Notes: generated by a model not told the origin, from the sequence alone. A stretch of DNA of 64,000 nucleotides from Gemmiger sp. An50 (GCF_002161595.1 NZ_NFID01000006.1:1-64000); one strand, 5' to 3'; shown: positions 52,338 through 60,581, counted from the first letter of the stretch. Program-made: numbers and translations.

Positions 52338-53066
52338 TTATTTCACAAGCAGCCGGAAGGTTTCCCGCCCCTTGGGGGTGATGAGTGTCTGAGTGCCTGC
52401 CCACTGGGTCTTTTCGTTAAAACACTCCTTCATCTCGAAAAGGCCGGTGTTTTTTTCCGCATAAGGCATCAGTTTTCCGCGCTTATCCCGGTAGATGTAC
52501 TTCTTTTCCAGAAGAAATGCGATAAACGATTTCTCACCAATGCCGAGCTGTTTTGCGGTCTCCCGGAAGTTGGTCAGCAGATTTCGGTCTACAATTTCAT
52601 CGAAATAATCGGCCTTGGGGGCCATGATCTGATTCTGAACGGTCAAACTGGAAATCTGCGCCTCTCGATCAGCCAGGGTTTTTTGGGCCACCATCAGCGC
52701 CTTCGCCATCAGCTCATCCGGGGAAAGCTCTTTCTGGCCTGCGATGTAGCCGCCAGTGCGACGGATGCTGGGGATGATCTCATCGGCCACCAGTGCCTGG
52801 AACTTCTCAGCGGTCTCGTTCTTGGCCTTCATGGCCAGACGATAGAAGATGTTCTCGGGGATGTAGTCAGGAATGGTACCGTCGACACTTGTGTCGACGC
52901 CGAGCGTCGAGAGGTACTTTTTTACTCGGCTCCATTTAATGCACTCGTTACCGCTTGCGGCAGTTTCCGTAAACCCTAGCCCGCGGGCCACATCCTCCAG
53001 CCGCAGGTATGCAGTGCCGTTCTCTTCGTAGCAGCTTACGCCGCTGATAATCTGTAAATTGTTCAT
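52338..53066 (-). CDS. Second phage antirepressor (BRO-N + KilAC-like)
   Basis: 242 residues from the ATG at 53066, SD GAAAGGA. A BRO-N type N-terminus (TAYLRLEDVARGLGFTETAA, PENIFYRLAMKAKNETAEKF, IIPSIRRTGGYI) is followed by a helical linker and a KilAC/ANT C-terminal domain (FRETAKQLGIGEKSFIAFLL, YIYRDKRGKLMPYAEK, TLITPKGRETFRLLV). The domain set differs from the antirepressor at 38419. It contains the inverted repeat GTCGACAC-TT-GTGTCGAC at 52881-52898. Confidence 0.85.
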   Translation of the reverse strand: MNNLQIISGVSCYEENGTAYLRLEDVARGLGFTETAASGNECIKWSRVKKYLSTLGVDTSVDGTIPDYIPENIFYRLAMKAKNETAEKFQALVADEIIPSIRRTGGYIAGQKELSPDELMAKALMVAQKTLADREAQISSLTVQNQIMAPKADYFDEIVDRNLLTNFRETAKQLGIGEKSFIAFLLEKKYIYRDKRGKLMPYAEKNTGLFEMKECFNEKTQWAGTQTLITPKGRETFRLLVK

Positions 53067-53161
53067 GTATTTTCCTTTCTTTGGCCATTCTGTCGATTCC
53101 AACAAACTGGTTCTTTCTTGCTCACCCCTTTCGTGCTACAATGAGCGGGAAGGGAGGTGAA

Positions 53162-53494
53162 ATGAAGATGAATATAAACTATAACCACCAAATTGCAGAT
53201 GTGAAAACCCAAAATATTGTTTTATCAGGAAGTTCCGGAAATCTCCTTATCACTGGAATATTAAATGGCTCAATAGTTGTAAAAGCGCCGGCCATTTTGC
53301 ATGTACAAGGGATAATGAATGGAGATCTCGTAGTTGACGAAGGCGCGTTTGCCGAAATCCGTGGCGTTTTAAATGCCAAGTCAATTCTCTCTGCTGGGGT
53401 TCTCAATATTTACGGAATCGTAACATGTTCAAGTGGCATTCCCAGCAATGCCGTTCTCCACAGCGGTTGTATTGTGAACGGCGTCCAGTACTAA
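53162..53494 (+). CDS. Bactofilin-like beta-helix protein
   Basis: 110 residues, SD GGGAGGTGA. Short repeats with alternating hydrophobic residues (GNLLITGILNGSIVVKAPAI, GIMNGDLVVDEGAFAEIRGV, SAGVLNIYGIVTCSS) predict a right-handed beta-helix like bactofilins. It is the only rightward gene inside the leftward early operon and its 3' end overlaps the convergent small gene. A -10-like TACAAT lies at 53137. Confidence 0.6.
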   Translation: MKMNINYNHQIADVKTQNIVLSGSSGNLLITGILNGSIVVKAPAILHVQGIMNGDLVVDEGAFAEIRGVLNAKSILSAGVLNIYGIVTCSSGIPSNAVLHSGCIVNGVQY

Positions 53495-53587
53495 CTGATT
53501 CACAGCCTTTCCTTGCCGCCCCTGCAGTTCCAGTGCGAGGGCGGCAATTTCTTTTGCCTCGCCTTCAATGTTGATGTTGAGTTTCAT
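53429..53587 (-). CDS. Small 52-aa early protein
   Basis: The ATG at 53587 has AGGAAGGAA upstream. The protein (MKLNINIEGEAKEIAALALE, QGKAVNQLVLDAVHNTTAV) could be a small alpha/beta regulator. It lies just downstream of the Cro-like gene. Function unknown. Confidence 0.55.
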   Translation of the reverse strand: MKLNINIEGEAKEIAALALELQGRQGKAVNQLVLDAVHNTTAVENGIAGNAT

Positions 53588-53631
53588 ATTTGTTCCTTCC
53601 TGCCCTGTGCGGGCTTTTTTGCTGTTCAAGA

Positions 53632-53835
53632 TCAATTTTCCATTTTCAAAATGGTCCGAATGCTTTGTACGATTCTGGGGGCCGATCGTGTACCAGTCAG
53701 GATCTTATACAAATATCCGTTGTCGAAATACAAACCAGTATCCCGGCGCACCTCTTCGATCAGCCACTCCTGAGATTGGTCAAGATCCACAAGGCGCTTC
53801 TTAATTTCTTTGCCAAAGTCGCAAAGTTTCGCCAT
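53632..53835 (-). CDS. Cro-like helix-turn-helix regulator
   Basis: 67 residues with GGAGG upstream. An HTH (FGKEIKKRLVDLDQSQEWLI, GYLYKILTGTRSAPRIVQSI) of the XRE type seen at the head of Firmicutes phage early operons. It is divergent from the CI-like gene across a repeat-rich 188-bp control region. Its promoter at 53938-53966 overlaps an operator palindrome. Confidence 0.75.
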   Translation of the reverse strand: MAKLCDFGKEIKKRLVDLDQSQEWLIEEVRRDTGLYFDNGYLYKILTGTRSAPRIVQSIRTILKMEN

Positions 53836-54023
53836 TTCACCTTTTCACCTCCAATATCTATTGACAGGTACGCATTCAAGTACTAATATATAGTTGAAGC
53901 AATAAAAAGCACTTGACAACGTACAGCTCATGACTGCATTTTAGTTCTTTTTGACGTACAAGTCAATAGAAAATGCACTTTTTAGCGTACTTTGTTTGAA
54001 TGCACAAAAAGGAGTACGTCAAA
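53836..54023. promoter_or_regulatory. Lysogeny control region with repeated operator motif
   Basis: Leftward promoter: -35 TTGACT (53966-53961), 17-base spacer, -10 TAAAAT (53943-53938). A motif TTGAC(n)GTAC occurs at 53861 (TTGACAGGTAC), 53913 (TTGACAACGTAC) and 53951 (TTGACGTACAAGTCAA, palindromic, over the -35). It also occurs inverted at 54014 (GTACGTCAA, next to the repressor start), with a weaker GTACGCTAA at about 53983. These are candidate CI/Cro operators. Confidence 0.7.
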
Positions 54024-54455
54024 ATGAACATTTTGTACGAACGAATTGAATCGCTTTGTCAGGAAAGAAACATAACGGTCGGCAAATTATGCGGAGAAAT
54101 CGGAATCAGACGAAGCTTAATGAGTGACTTAAAAATGGGCCGGAAGCAAACACTTTCGACCGAGACACTTTCAAAGCTATCTGGTTATTTTGGAGTGTCA
54201 ATCGATTATCTTCTGGGCAACGTGAACGATCCTTACTTTCATTTGGACAATCAGCGGATCGCCGATGAGATCAACAGTTTGGATGGATACAAAAAAAAGC
54301 CCGCTGCCCCACAGGGCAGCGAGCTGAGTGGTGTATATCTCAGTTTTGCAAAAACAGCTCAGGATGAGGGACTCGATCCCGCTGATATAGAATATGCGCT
54401 TAACCTGGTCAGGCGTATCCGTGAACAGGAAAAAAAGCGGAATCGAGGCGAGTAA
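54024..54455 (+). CDS. CI-like phage repressor (XRE HTH)
   Basis: 143 residues from the ATG at 54024, SD AAAAGGAG. The N-terminal HTH_3 domain (LCQERNITVGKLCGEIGIRR, TETLSKLSGYFGVSIDYLLG) precedes a helical C-terminal region, with no LexA-like peptidase domain. The next gene is an ImmA-like metalloprotease starting right after its stop. In ICEBs1, and by analogy here, ImmA cleaves the repressor to trigger induction. Confidence 0.85.
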   Translation: MNILYERIESLCQERNITVGKLCGEIGIRRSLMSDLKMGRKQTLSTETLSKLSGYFGVSIDYLLGNVNDPYFHLDNQRIADEINSLDGYKKKPAAPQGSELSGVYLSFAKTAQDEGLDPADIEYALNLVRRIREQEKKRNRGE

Positions 54456-55595
54456 ATGACAAAGGCTGAATTGTATCATCAAATCAGTTTATTGCGCAAC
54501 CGCTTGCATATCCGACATTATCCGATAGAATCTATCCGCCTTTGCCGTACCAACGGAATTTGGGTTGGTCCCATGCCCATGAAAACTCCTGGTTTACGTG
54601 GCATGGCCTTTATGGGACACAATTCCTCTGAACAGGACATTATCCTCTTGAAAGAGTCAAGCAGTGCCAAAGAAAATAATTTCAACTGCGCCCATGAACT
54701 GATTCATCTTACCCTGCATCGCAACAATCCGAAAAAAACCTTTCAATGCTACGAAAGTGTCCGGAATACTCAAAACAGTTTTGAAGAATGGCAGGCCAAT
54801 GAAGGTGCTGCGGAACTGCTCGTTCCATACAGGTTTTTCATTCCGCGCTATGTGGAATTATGCCGCAAACACCGGTTCGATCGCGAATCCAAAGTAGTAG
54901 ACGAACTGGCCGATGAATTTGGTGTACTGCCTGGCGTGATCGCATTCCGTATCGACAATTTGAACTATGAAATCGCCTGCTATCTGGCAGGTACTCCTTG
55001 CGAACAGCTTCCCCTGCTTTCTGCAACTGAACAGAAGAAACGGCAAATCAAGGTACTGCACAAAAAACATTACTGCGTTCATTGTACTGCCGTTATTTCT
55101 CCTTCGCAGGCGTTTTGCCATGTATGTGGCAAAACGATGCGTCACCCCTCGACCGCTTTTAATTCCCCAAAATATGGAGCTGGTTACATGAAATATTCAA
55201 AAATCGAAATGGACGAAAACGGACGTGTTATTGTATGCCCTCGCTGTGGTAACGAGGAACCGTTCCCTGCCGGCGGGCATTGCGTCATCTGCAATGCTCC
55301 GACCGAAAACACCTGTTTGGGTGAATATGATGACACGTATTCCCCCCAGAGATCCGGTCCCTGTTCTGAAAGCAAAAAAGTCCATCTGCCTGGGAATGCA
55401 AGACACTGCCCATTTTGCGGCGCTCCCACCTCTTTTCAGGAAGCGCAACTTCTACGACCTTGGCAAGAAGAACTCCAGGAAGAAATGCGGAGGACAAATT
55501 CCCGTCAGCTTATTCAGATTGCAGACAATCAAGAGGAAGACTTCCCTTTCTGCTACCCGAGCGATGACGACGATTTTCCGTTATCAGTTTCATAA
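54456..55595 (+). CDS. ImmA/IrrE metalloprotease with C-terminal zinc ribbons
   Basis: 379 residues. The protease domain has HELIH at 80-84 and NEGAAELLVP near 116 (third ligand region). The second half carries three zinc-ribbon units: CVHC...CHVC, CPRC...CVIC and a CPFC half-ribbon. This C-terminal extension is longer than in classical ImmA. Paired with the CI-like gene with no spacer, it probably cleaves the repressor on induction; the ribbons may sense a ligand or bind nucleic acid. Confidence 0.85.
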   Translation: MTKAELYHQISLLRNRLHIRHYPIESIRLCRTNGIWVGPMPMKTPGLRGMAFMGHNSSEQDIILLKESSSAKENNFNCAHELIHLTLHRNNPKKTFQCYESVRNTQNSFEEWQANEGAAELLVPYRFFIPRYVELCRKHRFDRESKVVDELADEFGVLPGVIAFRIDNLNYEIACYLAGTPCEQLPLLSATEQKKRQIKVLHKKHYCVHCTAVISPSQAFCHVCGKTMRHPSTAFNSPKYGAGYMKYSKIEMDENGRVIVCPRCGNEEPFPAGGHCVICNAPTENTCLGEYDDTYSPQRSGPCSESKKVHLPGNARHCPFCGAPTSFQEAQLLRPWQEELQEEMRRTNSRQLIQIADNQEEDFPFCYPSDDDDFPLSVS

Positions 55596-55623
55596 TCGTC
55601 TGTTGCTCACTCTATCCCCCCTT

Positions 55624-55688
55624 GTCAATGGCGGGGTGTAGGAAAGGGGGGGCGAACCTCAGCGCCCCCTTTTCTGCCCCCATTGACT
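55624..55688 (+). repeat. Long hairpin beside repeat copy 2
   Basis: Outer arms GTCAATGG / CCATTGAC and an inner stem AAAGGGGG...CCCCCTTT enclose about 65 bases. Its GTCA...TGAC ends and size match the hairpin at 19173-19242. Confidence 0.65.
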
Positions 55689-55710
55689 TGACCGGAGGAA
55701 AATTCACCTG

Positions 55711-55814
55711 TTACCCCCATAGGGGGTAAGTAATTTCCTTCCCGAGAGAAAAAGTCGATAATTTATCGAGAATTTCCCACAGGGAAAAAGTCGATTGGTT
55801 TATCGATATTTTCC
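55711..55814 (-). repeat. Multi-hairpin repeat element, copy 2
   Basis: Palindrome TTACCCCC-AT-AGGGGGTAA, then two units of the form AATTTCC...GAAAAAGTCGAT...ATCGA. Read on the minus strand it aligns with 19076-19155. Stem changes are compensatory (TCGAT/ATCGA here, TCGG/CCGA in copy 1). Confidence 0.7.
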
Positions 55815-55889
55815 GGCGCATGGAAATGATCATTTCGGCTAAGTCCGCTTGCGGATTTGCAATACAGTTTACTTTAGGAGGAAAAACAT

Positions 55890-56543
55890 ATGAAAAAAAC
55901 ACCTGCATCAGTGATTTCGGTACTGCTTTGTGCCTCTTTGGTGGCCTGCGGAACTCCGGCCCCGGCTTCTTCTACGCCATCCAGCAGCTCTGTTGCGGCC
56001 AGCGCTGCCTCTGCGTCCAGCGCTGCCTCTGATTCGGATAGTGCTCTTTCAGATCTGGATTCTTTGGGCGATATCGAAGTGGACAAAAATCTGTTTGACG
56101 TGGAGATCACTGTCCCCGCTGATTTTGTTGGGGAAACGACACAGGAAGAATTGGACGCTAAAGCGAAGGAGTCCGATATCCATTCCATCACCTTGAATGA
56201 AGACGGAAGTGCCACCTATGTGATGAGTAAAGCCCAACACAAAAAGGTGCTGGAAGAGCTTTCTGCATCCATCAATGAGACTCTCGCTGAGATGTCCACG
56301 TCCGGCGACTTCCCCACCATCACCAACGTTTCCGCCAACGATGATTTTACTAATTTTACTGTCACGGTATCCGCTGATGAGCTTGGACTGGCTGAGTCTA
56401 TGTCTGTAATTGGGCTGTACATGTATGGCGGCCTTTATGGAATCTTCTCCGGACAGACCCCCGACAACATCCACGTGGACTTCGTAAACGCTGATAGCGG
56501 CGAGGTCATTTCTTCTGCCGATTCTTCCGAGGCGGGGAAATAA
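55890..56543 (+). CDS. Prophage surface lipoprotein
   Basis: 217 residues, SD AGGAGG. A signal peptide ends in the lipobox SLVAC at 16-20. A Ser/Ala linker (24-55) follows, then a mixed alpha/beta domain (about 65-205). Lipoproteins lying next to the integrase and repressor are a known arrangement for superinfection exclusion in Gram-positive temperate phages. That role is inferred from location; the sequence alone shows only an exported, lipid-anchored protein. Confidence 0.75.
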   Translation: MKKTPASVISVLLCASLVACGTPAPASSTPSSSSVAASAASASSAASDSDSALSDLDSLGDIEVDKNLFDVEITVPADFVGETTQEELDAKAKESDIHSITLNEDGSATYVMSKAQHKKVLEELSASINETLAEMSTSGDFPTITNVSANDDFTNFTVTVSADELGLAESMSVIGLYMYGGLYGIFSGQTPDNIHVDFVNADSGEVISSADSSEAGK

Positions 56544-56547
56544 AAAG

Positions 56548-56590
56548 CAAAAGCGGCCCCCATCGCCAGACAGGGGCCGCTTGATTTTTA
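56548..56590 (+). terminator. Terminator after lipoprotein gene
   Basis: AAGCGGCCCC / GGGGCCGCTT stem with a 12-base loop, followed by GATTTTT. Confidence 0.85.
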
Positions 56591-56624
56591 AGCAAACAGA
56601 TTCCGCCCAAAGGAGGGACTTACT

Positions 56625-57743
56625 TTGAGATGCATAAGATGTCACCGGGAAATTCCAGATGAATCCGGCTTTTGTCTCTTCTGCGGGAAGCGTCAGACAG
56701 CGACGACCGCTCCGCCCCAGCGGCGCAGCAGACGCCGGACCAAGGGCAGCGGGTCCGTATATAAGCTATCCGGCGCAAGAAGCCGGCCATGGGCCGCTGT
56801 GAACGGAGCCGGAAAGCTTTTGGGTACCTACGCCAGCAGCAGTGAAGCAGTGGAGGCGCTGGATCGCTTCAATGCGGATCGGGTGCCGCTGGAACGGAAG
56901 AACTACACGCTCCGGGATATATACGAGCAATGGAGTCCCAACGCCTTTGCCAAAATCGGAGATAAGAGCAGGCAGAGCTACGAGGACGCCTTCGCCAAGG
57001 CAGAGGATCTGCATTCCCGGCGAATCCGCGATCTGAAAACTGAGGACTACCAGCAGGTGATCGACAGTCTGGTCCAGCGCGGCCTGAGCCGTTCTCTGTG
57101 CGAAAAGCAGCGGCTGCTTTTCTCGAAACTGTGCCAATACGCCATGAAGCAGGACATCATCGATAAGAACTATGCGCAGTTTCTGGAGCTGCCCAGCAAG
57201 GGCGAGGCCAAGACCCGTGTGCTCTCCGACGAGGAGATCGGGCGCATTCGCGGCATGCTGGGTGATCCCAAGCTGGGACCCACTGCGGAAATTGCTCTGG
57301 TTTTGTGTTACTCCGGCATGCGTATCAATGAGCTGCTGCAGATGGAACGGGAGAATGTGCATCTGGCCGACCGCTACATGGTGGGCGGCGAGAAAACCGA
57401 CGCCGGCCGAAACCGTACCATCCCGATCCACCGGGAGATCGTTCCGATCATTGCCAAATGGGTGGACGGAAACTCGGCTCGCTGGCTGCTGCATACTTCT
57501 GCCGGCACCGCCAAGGATGCCGACAACGTGCGAAAGACCTTCCGCAGCCTGATGAAGGCCTGTTGCATTGAGGGAGCAACGCCGCACACATGTCGCCATA
57601 CTGCCGCCACGAAGATGGTGGCTGCGGGCGTGCGGCCGGAAATTATCAAACAAATTTTGGGGCATTCCGATTTTTCCATGACCGTGAACCGGTACACCCA
57701 CACCCAGCCGGCCGATCTGGTCAAAGGAATTGATCTGATCTAA
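56625..57743 (+). CDS. int: Phage tyrosine integrase with N-terminal zinc ribbon
   Basis: 372 residues from a TTG start (SD AAAGGAGG, 8 bases upstream). Residues 3-21 form a CxxC...CxxC zinc ribbon. An arm-binding region (PWAAVNGAGKLLGTYAS) and a core-binding SAM-like domain (90-175) follow. The catalytic domain has R in SGMRINEL, K in GGEKTDAG, HxxR in TPHTCRHT, H in LGHSDFS and the nucleophile Y357 in VNRYTHT. All active-site residues are present. It faces the tRNA-Thr gene 135 bp downstream. Confidence 0.93.
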   Translation: MRCIRCHREIPDESGFCLFCGKRQTATTAPPQRRSRRRTKGSGSVYKLSGARSRPWAAVNGAGKLLGTYASSSEAVEALDRFNADRVPLERKNYTLRDIYEQWSPNAFAKIGDKSRQSYEDAFAKAEDLHSRRIRDLKTEDYQQVIDSLVQRGLSRSLCEKQRLLFSKLCQYAMKQDIIDKNYAQFLELPSKGEAKTRVLSDEEIGRIRGMLGDPKLGPTAEIALVLCYSGMRINELLQMERENVHLADRYMVGGEKTDAGRNRTIPIHREIVPIIAKWVDGNSARWLLHTSAGTAKDADNVRKTFRSLMKACCIEGATPHTCRHTAATKMVAAGVRPEIIKQILGHSDFSMTVNRYTHTQPADLVKGIDLI

Positions 57744-57829
57744 CCCGCGGATTTGTTAGCTTATTTGTTAGTTTATCATGGTTTTCCCGTTTATTTCTGG
57801 AAATATATAGCAAATAGGATATGATACAG

Positions 57830-57873
57830 AAAAACCCCGCAGATAGTGCTGTGAAGCCATCTGCGGGGTTTTT
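57830..57873 (-). terminator. Terminator downstream of tRNA-Thr
   Basis: A 15-bp perfect stem (AAAAACCCCGCAGAT / ATCTGCGGGGTTTTT) can act in both directions, serving the tRNA on the minus strand and int on the plus strand. Confidence 0.85.
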
Positions 57874-57877
57874 ATTT

Positions 57878-57953
57878 TGGAGCTGGAGATCGGACTTGAA
57901 CCGACGACCTGCTGATTACGAATCAGCTGCTCTACCGACTGAGCCACTCCAGC
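57878..57953 (-). tRNA. tRNA-Thr (anticodon CGT)
   Basis: 76-nt cloverleaf. The acceptor GCTGGAG pairs with CTCCAGC, with discriminator T and encoded CCA. The D-arm is GCTC...GAGC. The anticodon stem GCTGA/TCAGC holds loop TTCGTAA (anticodon CGT). The T-arm is GTCGG TTCAAGT CCGAT. It may be the integration target, but no second copy of its 3' end was found in the window. Confidence 0.95.
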
Positions 57954-58207
57954 AAATCACTCAATCATTCTGACTGAGCAACAATAATTATGATACCGAA
58001 AAATCGGTGTTTCGTCAAGAGGAAATCGTGCAAATCCTTATGATCGAAAATTCAATAGGCAGATGCAACAGATTTTTGTGTGCAATTTTGTCCATTTTTA
58101 CATCACGACAACCAGGCCACCAATTCTCCCGATTGCTGGCCCCATTGATTCTCTGTTCAGTTTCATCAGTTTCCCGGTGCTTCCCCCCTCTCCCTCTTCT
58201 ATTTCTT

Positions 58208-59076
58208 TTACGCTACGATCCCCAGCTCCCGCAGGCACTCTCTGAAAACCGCCTCGCTGCTTTTGTACCCCAGTATCTTTCTCGGATAGTTGTTGATCCA
58301 GTTCTCCGTCTCCTTAATCTGCGCCGCGCTCACCTTCGAGAAATCGGTTCCCTTTGGGTGCTTTCTCCGGATCATGATATTGTTGTTCTCGTTGCTTCCG
58401 CGCTCCCATGAAGAATACGGGTGACAGAAGTATACCGCCGTCCTAGGAATGGTTTTGTTGATGGCGCTTCGCTCCATCGCCTCCGCCGCCGCAAACTCGC
58501 TTCCGTTATCCACTGTGATGCTCTTGAATATTTTCCTGAACTTCGCCGCCCCCATCTTCCGCTCCAGCGCATCCAGCGCACGGACGATGGTTTCAGCCTT
58601 TCGGTTCGGCACTCCAATGATGATTTCCTTCCTGGTCTTTCTCTCCGTCAGCACCAGCAGGGCCTTTGCGGTGGTGTTCTTTTTACTGTACACCGTGTCC
58701 ATCTCCCAGTGGCCGAACTCCTTCCGGTTCTTGACCTCCGGTGCCCTGTTCTCAATGCTCTCCCCGGCGCTGGCCCTGGCCTGGCTTTTGTTGGTCTTGA
58801 CCTTTTTGTAGCTGTTCTTTCGCTTTCCCCGGCGTGGCAAATCCACCTGTGTGATATGGAGAAACAGACCCATTTTTATATATTTGTATATGGTCTGCAC
58901 CGATACGGTGGTTTTGAACGTTTTCCCTTCCATCATCGCATATCCCAGTACCGCAGCAGGGGAGCAGTCCCGCTCTATGATCGTCTGCTCGATGTACTCC
59001 GCCAGCTCATGGTCTTTCCCGATTTTCAGATCTGGCCCCTTCTCCCGCAGCTGGGCTTGATACTTGTGCTTGCAGT
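58208..59076 (-). mobile_element. IS30-family transposase remnant (C-terminal part)
   Basis: About 290 residues: YIEQTIIERDCSPAAVLGYA, the DDE core and the typical end KILGYKSSEAVFRECLRELG. The N-terminal HTH of about 100 residues is missing. Inverted repeats of the element could not be identified in 57955-58207. Confidence 0.75.
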
Positions 59077-59776
59077 ATTGGTCAAGCTCATTCAGGTAGA
59101 TGTTCGCAAAAAGCTGTGATGTCAGATTGCCTATCGGCATACCCGTTTCATACTCCCACTCTTCCGGCGGCGTATCGTCCGGGCTTCTCCATCTTGGCAG
59201 CCCAAAAGGCTCCGCCTTGCTGTTCACCACCCCGCGCACAAACTCCATCATTTCCTGATCCGCGATCCTTCGGGACAGGATTTCAAGCAGCTTGTCGTGG
59301 TTGACCCGGTAGAAGTATTTTGAAATATCCAGTTTCAGGCAATACCACCCAGGCCCCGGCTTCCTGCTCACCTGCTGCATCCAGTATTGCAGGCGCTTCG
59401 CCGCTTTGTGGCTCCCTTTTCCTTTCCTGCAAGCATAGCTGTCCTCGATAAACAGCTTGTCGTATATCGGATTCAGGTACAGATATAGGCACCACTGCAC
59501 AATTCTGTCCGGGTAATCCAATGCCATAACCAGCCGTTTCTTTGGCACAAATACCCACATCTTCCTGTACGGCCCCAGCTCATAGCTGCCGTCCTTCATG
59601 CGCTCTTGCACGTCCAGCAGATTTTTCTCCAGTTTCGACGTGAACCCCATGACTTCCAGCCTGTACCTTTTCCCTTTGCAAGCGTGTCTATGCGCTTCCA
59701 GCATCCACTCGAAACTGCACACCGTGGGCCACGCATTTTGAATGACTGCCAGTCCGGTTCCTTCGCTCATTTTCAT
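59077..59776 (-). mobile_element. DGR reverse transcriptase remnant (N-terminal half)
   Basis: The RT portion of the fusion. The IGNLTSQ motif (instead of QGxxxSP) is the known hallmark of DGR reverse transcriptases. It lies directly downstream of the template repeat in the usual order target-avd-TR-RT. Confidence 0.85.
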
Positions 59777-59949
59777 GTTCACCAAACAGGCCGCGTGTGG
59801 CGTTTCCGTCTCCGCGGCAATTCAGATTTTATCCCTGTTGTTGGGATTGGAGATAGGCCCCTTTTAGTCTGCGCGCCGATGATGCCCCGTGAGGCACCAC
59901 CCACTTGTCCGGCGCAGAACCGCCGCCCCATGATGGCGTGTTCAGACGA

Positions 59950-60066
59950 AAAGCGGAGCGCCCGCCAACGTTCGTGTTGACGTTGGAACGGGGGTTGTTG
60001 AGGTTCGAGTTGAACACCCCAGCGTTGGCCCCATTGTTCCAGTTGCCGCCGCGAATCAGGCACCGC
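59950..60066 (-). ncRNA. DGR template repeat (TR)
   Basis: 117 bp aligning without gaps to the VR at 60681-60797; 15 mismatches, every one at an adenine of the minus-strand TR. AAC codons dominate its translation (GGNWNNGANAGVFNSNLNNP), as in known TRs. It lies between avd and the RT remnant and is expected to be transcribed as part of the DGR RNA. Confidence 0.93.
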
Positions 60067-60094
60067 AATACGGCCCATCCCCCAAGAGTAACGG

Positions 60095-60481
60095 CTATCC
60101 TTTCAGGCTCGCAATATACTTGCCCAACAGTCTGCCGATCTCTTCGTTGTATCGCGCCCACACTTCATACTGGTGCGTGGACAGCGGCGGGGCGAATTTT
60201 GCTCCGCAGCACTTTTTGTCTGCCGCCAGTCTTACCAGGTTTCGCAGCCAGTCCAGTTCCACGTCAAGCTCCTGCGCAGTGGTCTTGCGGTAGTATTTCT
60301 TTTCCAGCTCTACCGCCAGATGGTACATCCGCAGCATACATTCTCGCAGGTCGTCGGCAAGGTCTCGGTCTTTCCGGCTGAACTGCTTTGTCAGTGGTCT
60401 GCCGTACTGGATCATTTCTCCGATCTTTTCTTTCAGACGGAACGGCTCATAATTTCTTTGAGGCGGCATATCACTCTGCAT
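60095..60481 (-). CDS. avd: DGR accessory variability determinant (Avd)
   Basis: 128 residues, GGGGGTGA before the ATG. Four predicted helices (LKEKIGEMIQYGRPLTKQFS, DLADDLRECMLRMYHLAVEL, DVELDWLRNLVRLAADKKCC, VWARYNEEIGRLLGKYIASL) match the four-helix-bundle Avd protein, which forms a pentamer with the RT and is needed for mutagenic retrohoming. It sits between the target gene and TR, the classical order. Confidence 0.88.
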   Translation of the reverse strand: MQSDMPPQRNYEPFRLKEKIGEMIQYGRPLTKQFSRKDRDLADDLRECMLRMYHLAVELEKKYYRKTTAQELDVELDWLRNLVRLAADKKCCGAKFAPPLSTHQYEVWARYNEEIGRLLGKYIASLKG

Positions 60482-60553
60482 CGCTTCACCCCCGTTTTAT
60501 TTTCCCTCTTTCCCACCCGGCGCACTCTACTTTTGCGCCCACCACAAATCGCC

Positions 60554-60581
60554 CAAAAAATTCGCCCGCGCACGGCGCGGG
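60554..60581 (-). terminator. Terminator after DGR target gene
   Basis: Minus strand: CCCGCGC-CGT-GCGCGGG stem followed by CGAATTTTTT. It lies 90 bases downstream of the target stop. Confidence 0.75.

Larger units (their letters stand above)
58208..59776 (-). pseudogene. DGR reverse transcriptase truncated and fused to IS30-family transposase
   Basis: A single 522-codon frame. Residues 1 to about 233 are the N-terminal half of a diversity-generating-retroelement RT (GFTSKLEKNLLDVQERMKDG, YCLKLDISKYFYRVNHDKLL, signature PIGNLTSQLFANIYLNELDQ). It stops before the catalytic YxDD motif, so the RT cannot be active. From about 234 on (base 59077 leftward) the sequence is an IS30 transposase without its N-terminal HTH but with the DDE set (HWEMDTVYS, TVDNGSEF, ERGSNENNN). 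No IS end repeat was seen at the junction, suggesting a deletion rather than a simple insertion. Confidence 0.85.

Noticed and set aside
57878-57953. tRNA-Thr as proven attachment site
   Set aside because: The location is suggestive, but no duplicated 3' segment was found at the left border, and the terminator between int and the tRNA could belong to the host.
59829-60161. 110-codon frame covering the TR
   Set aside because: It resembles the end of the target protein only because TR is homologous to VR. It overlaps the 3' end of avd and has no start signal, so it is treated as template RNA, not a gene.
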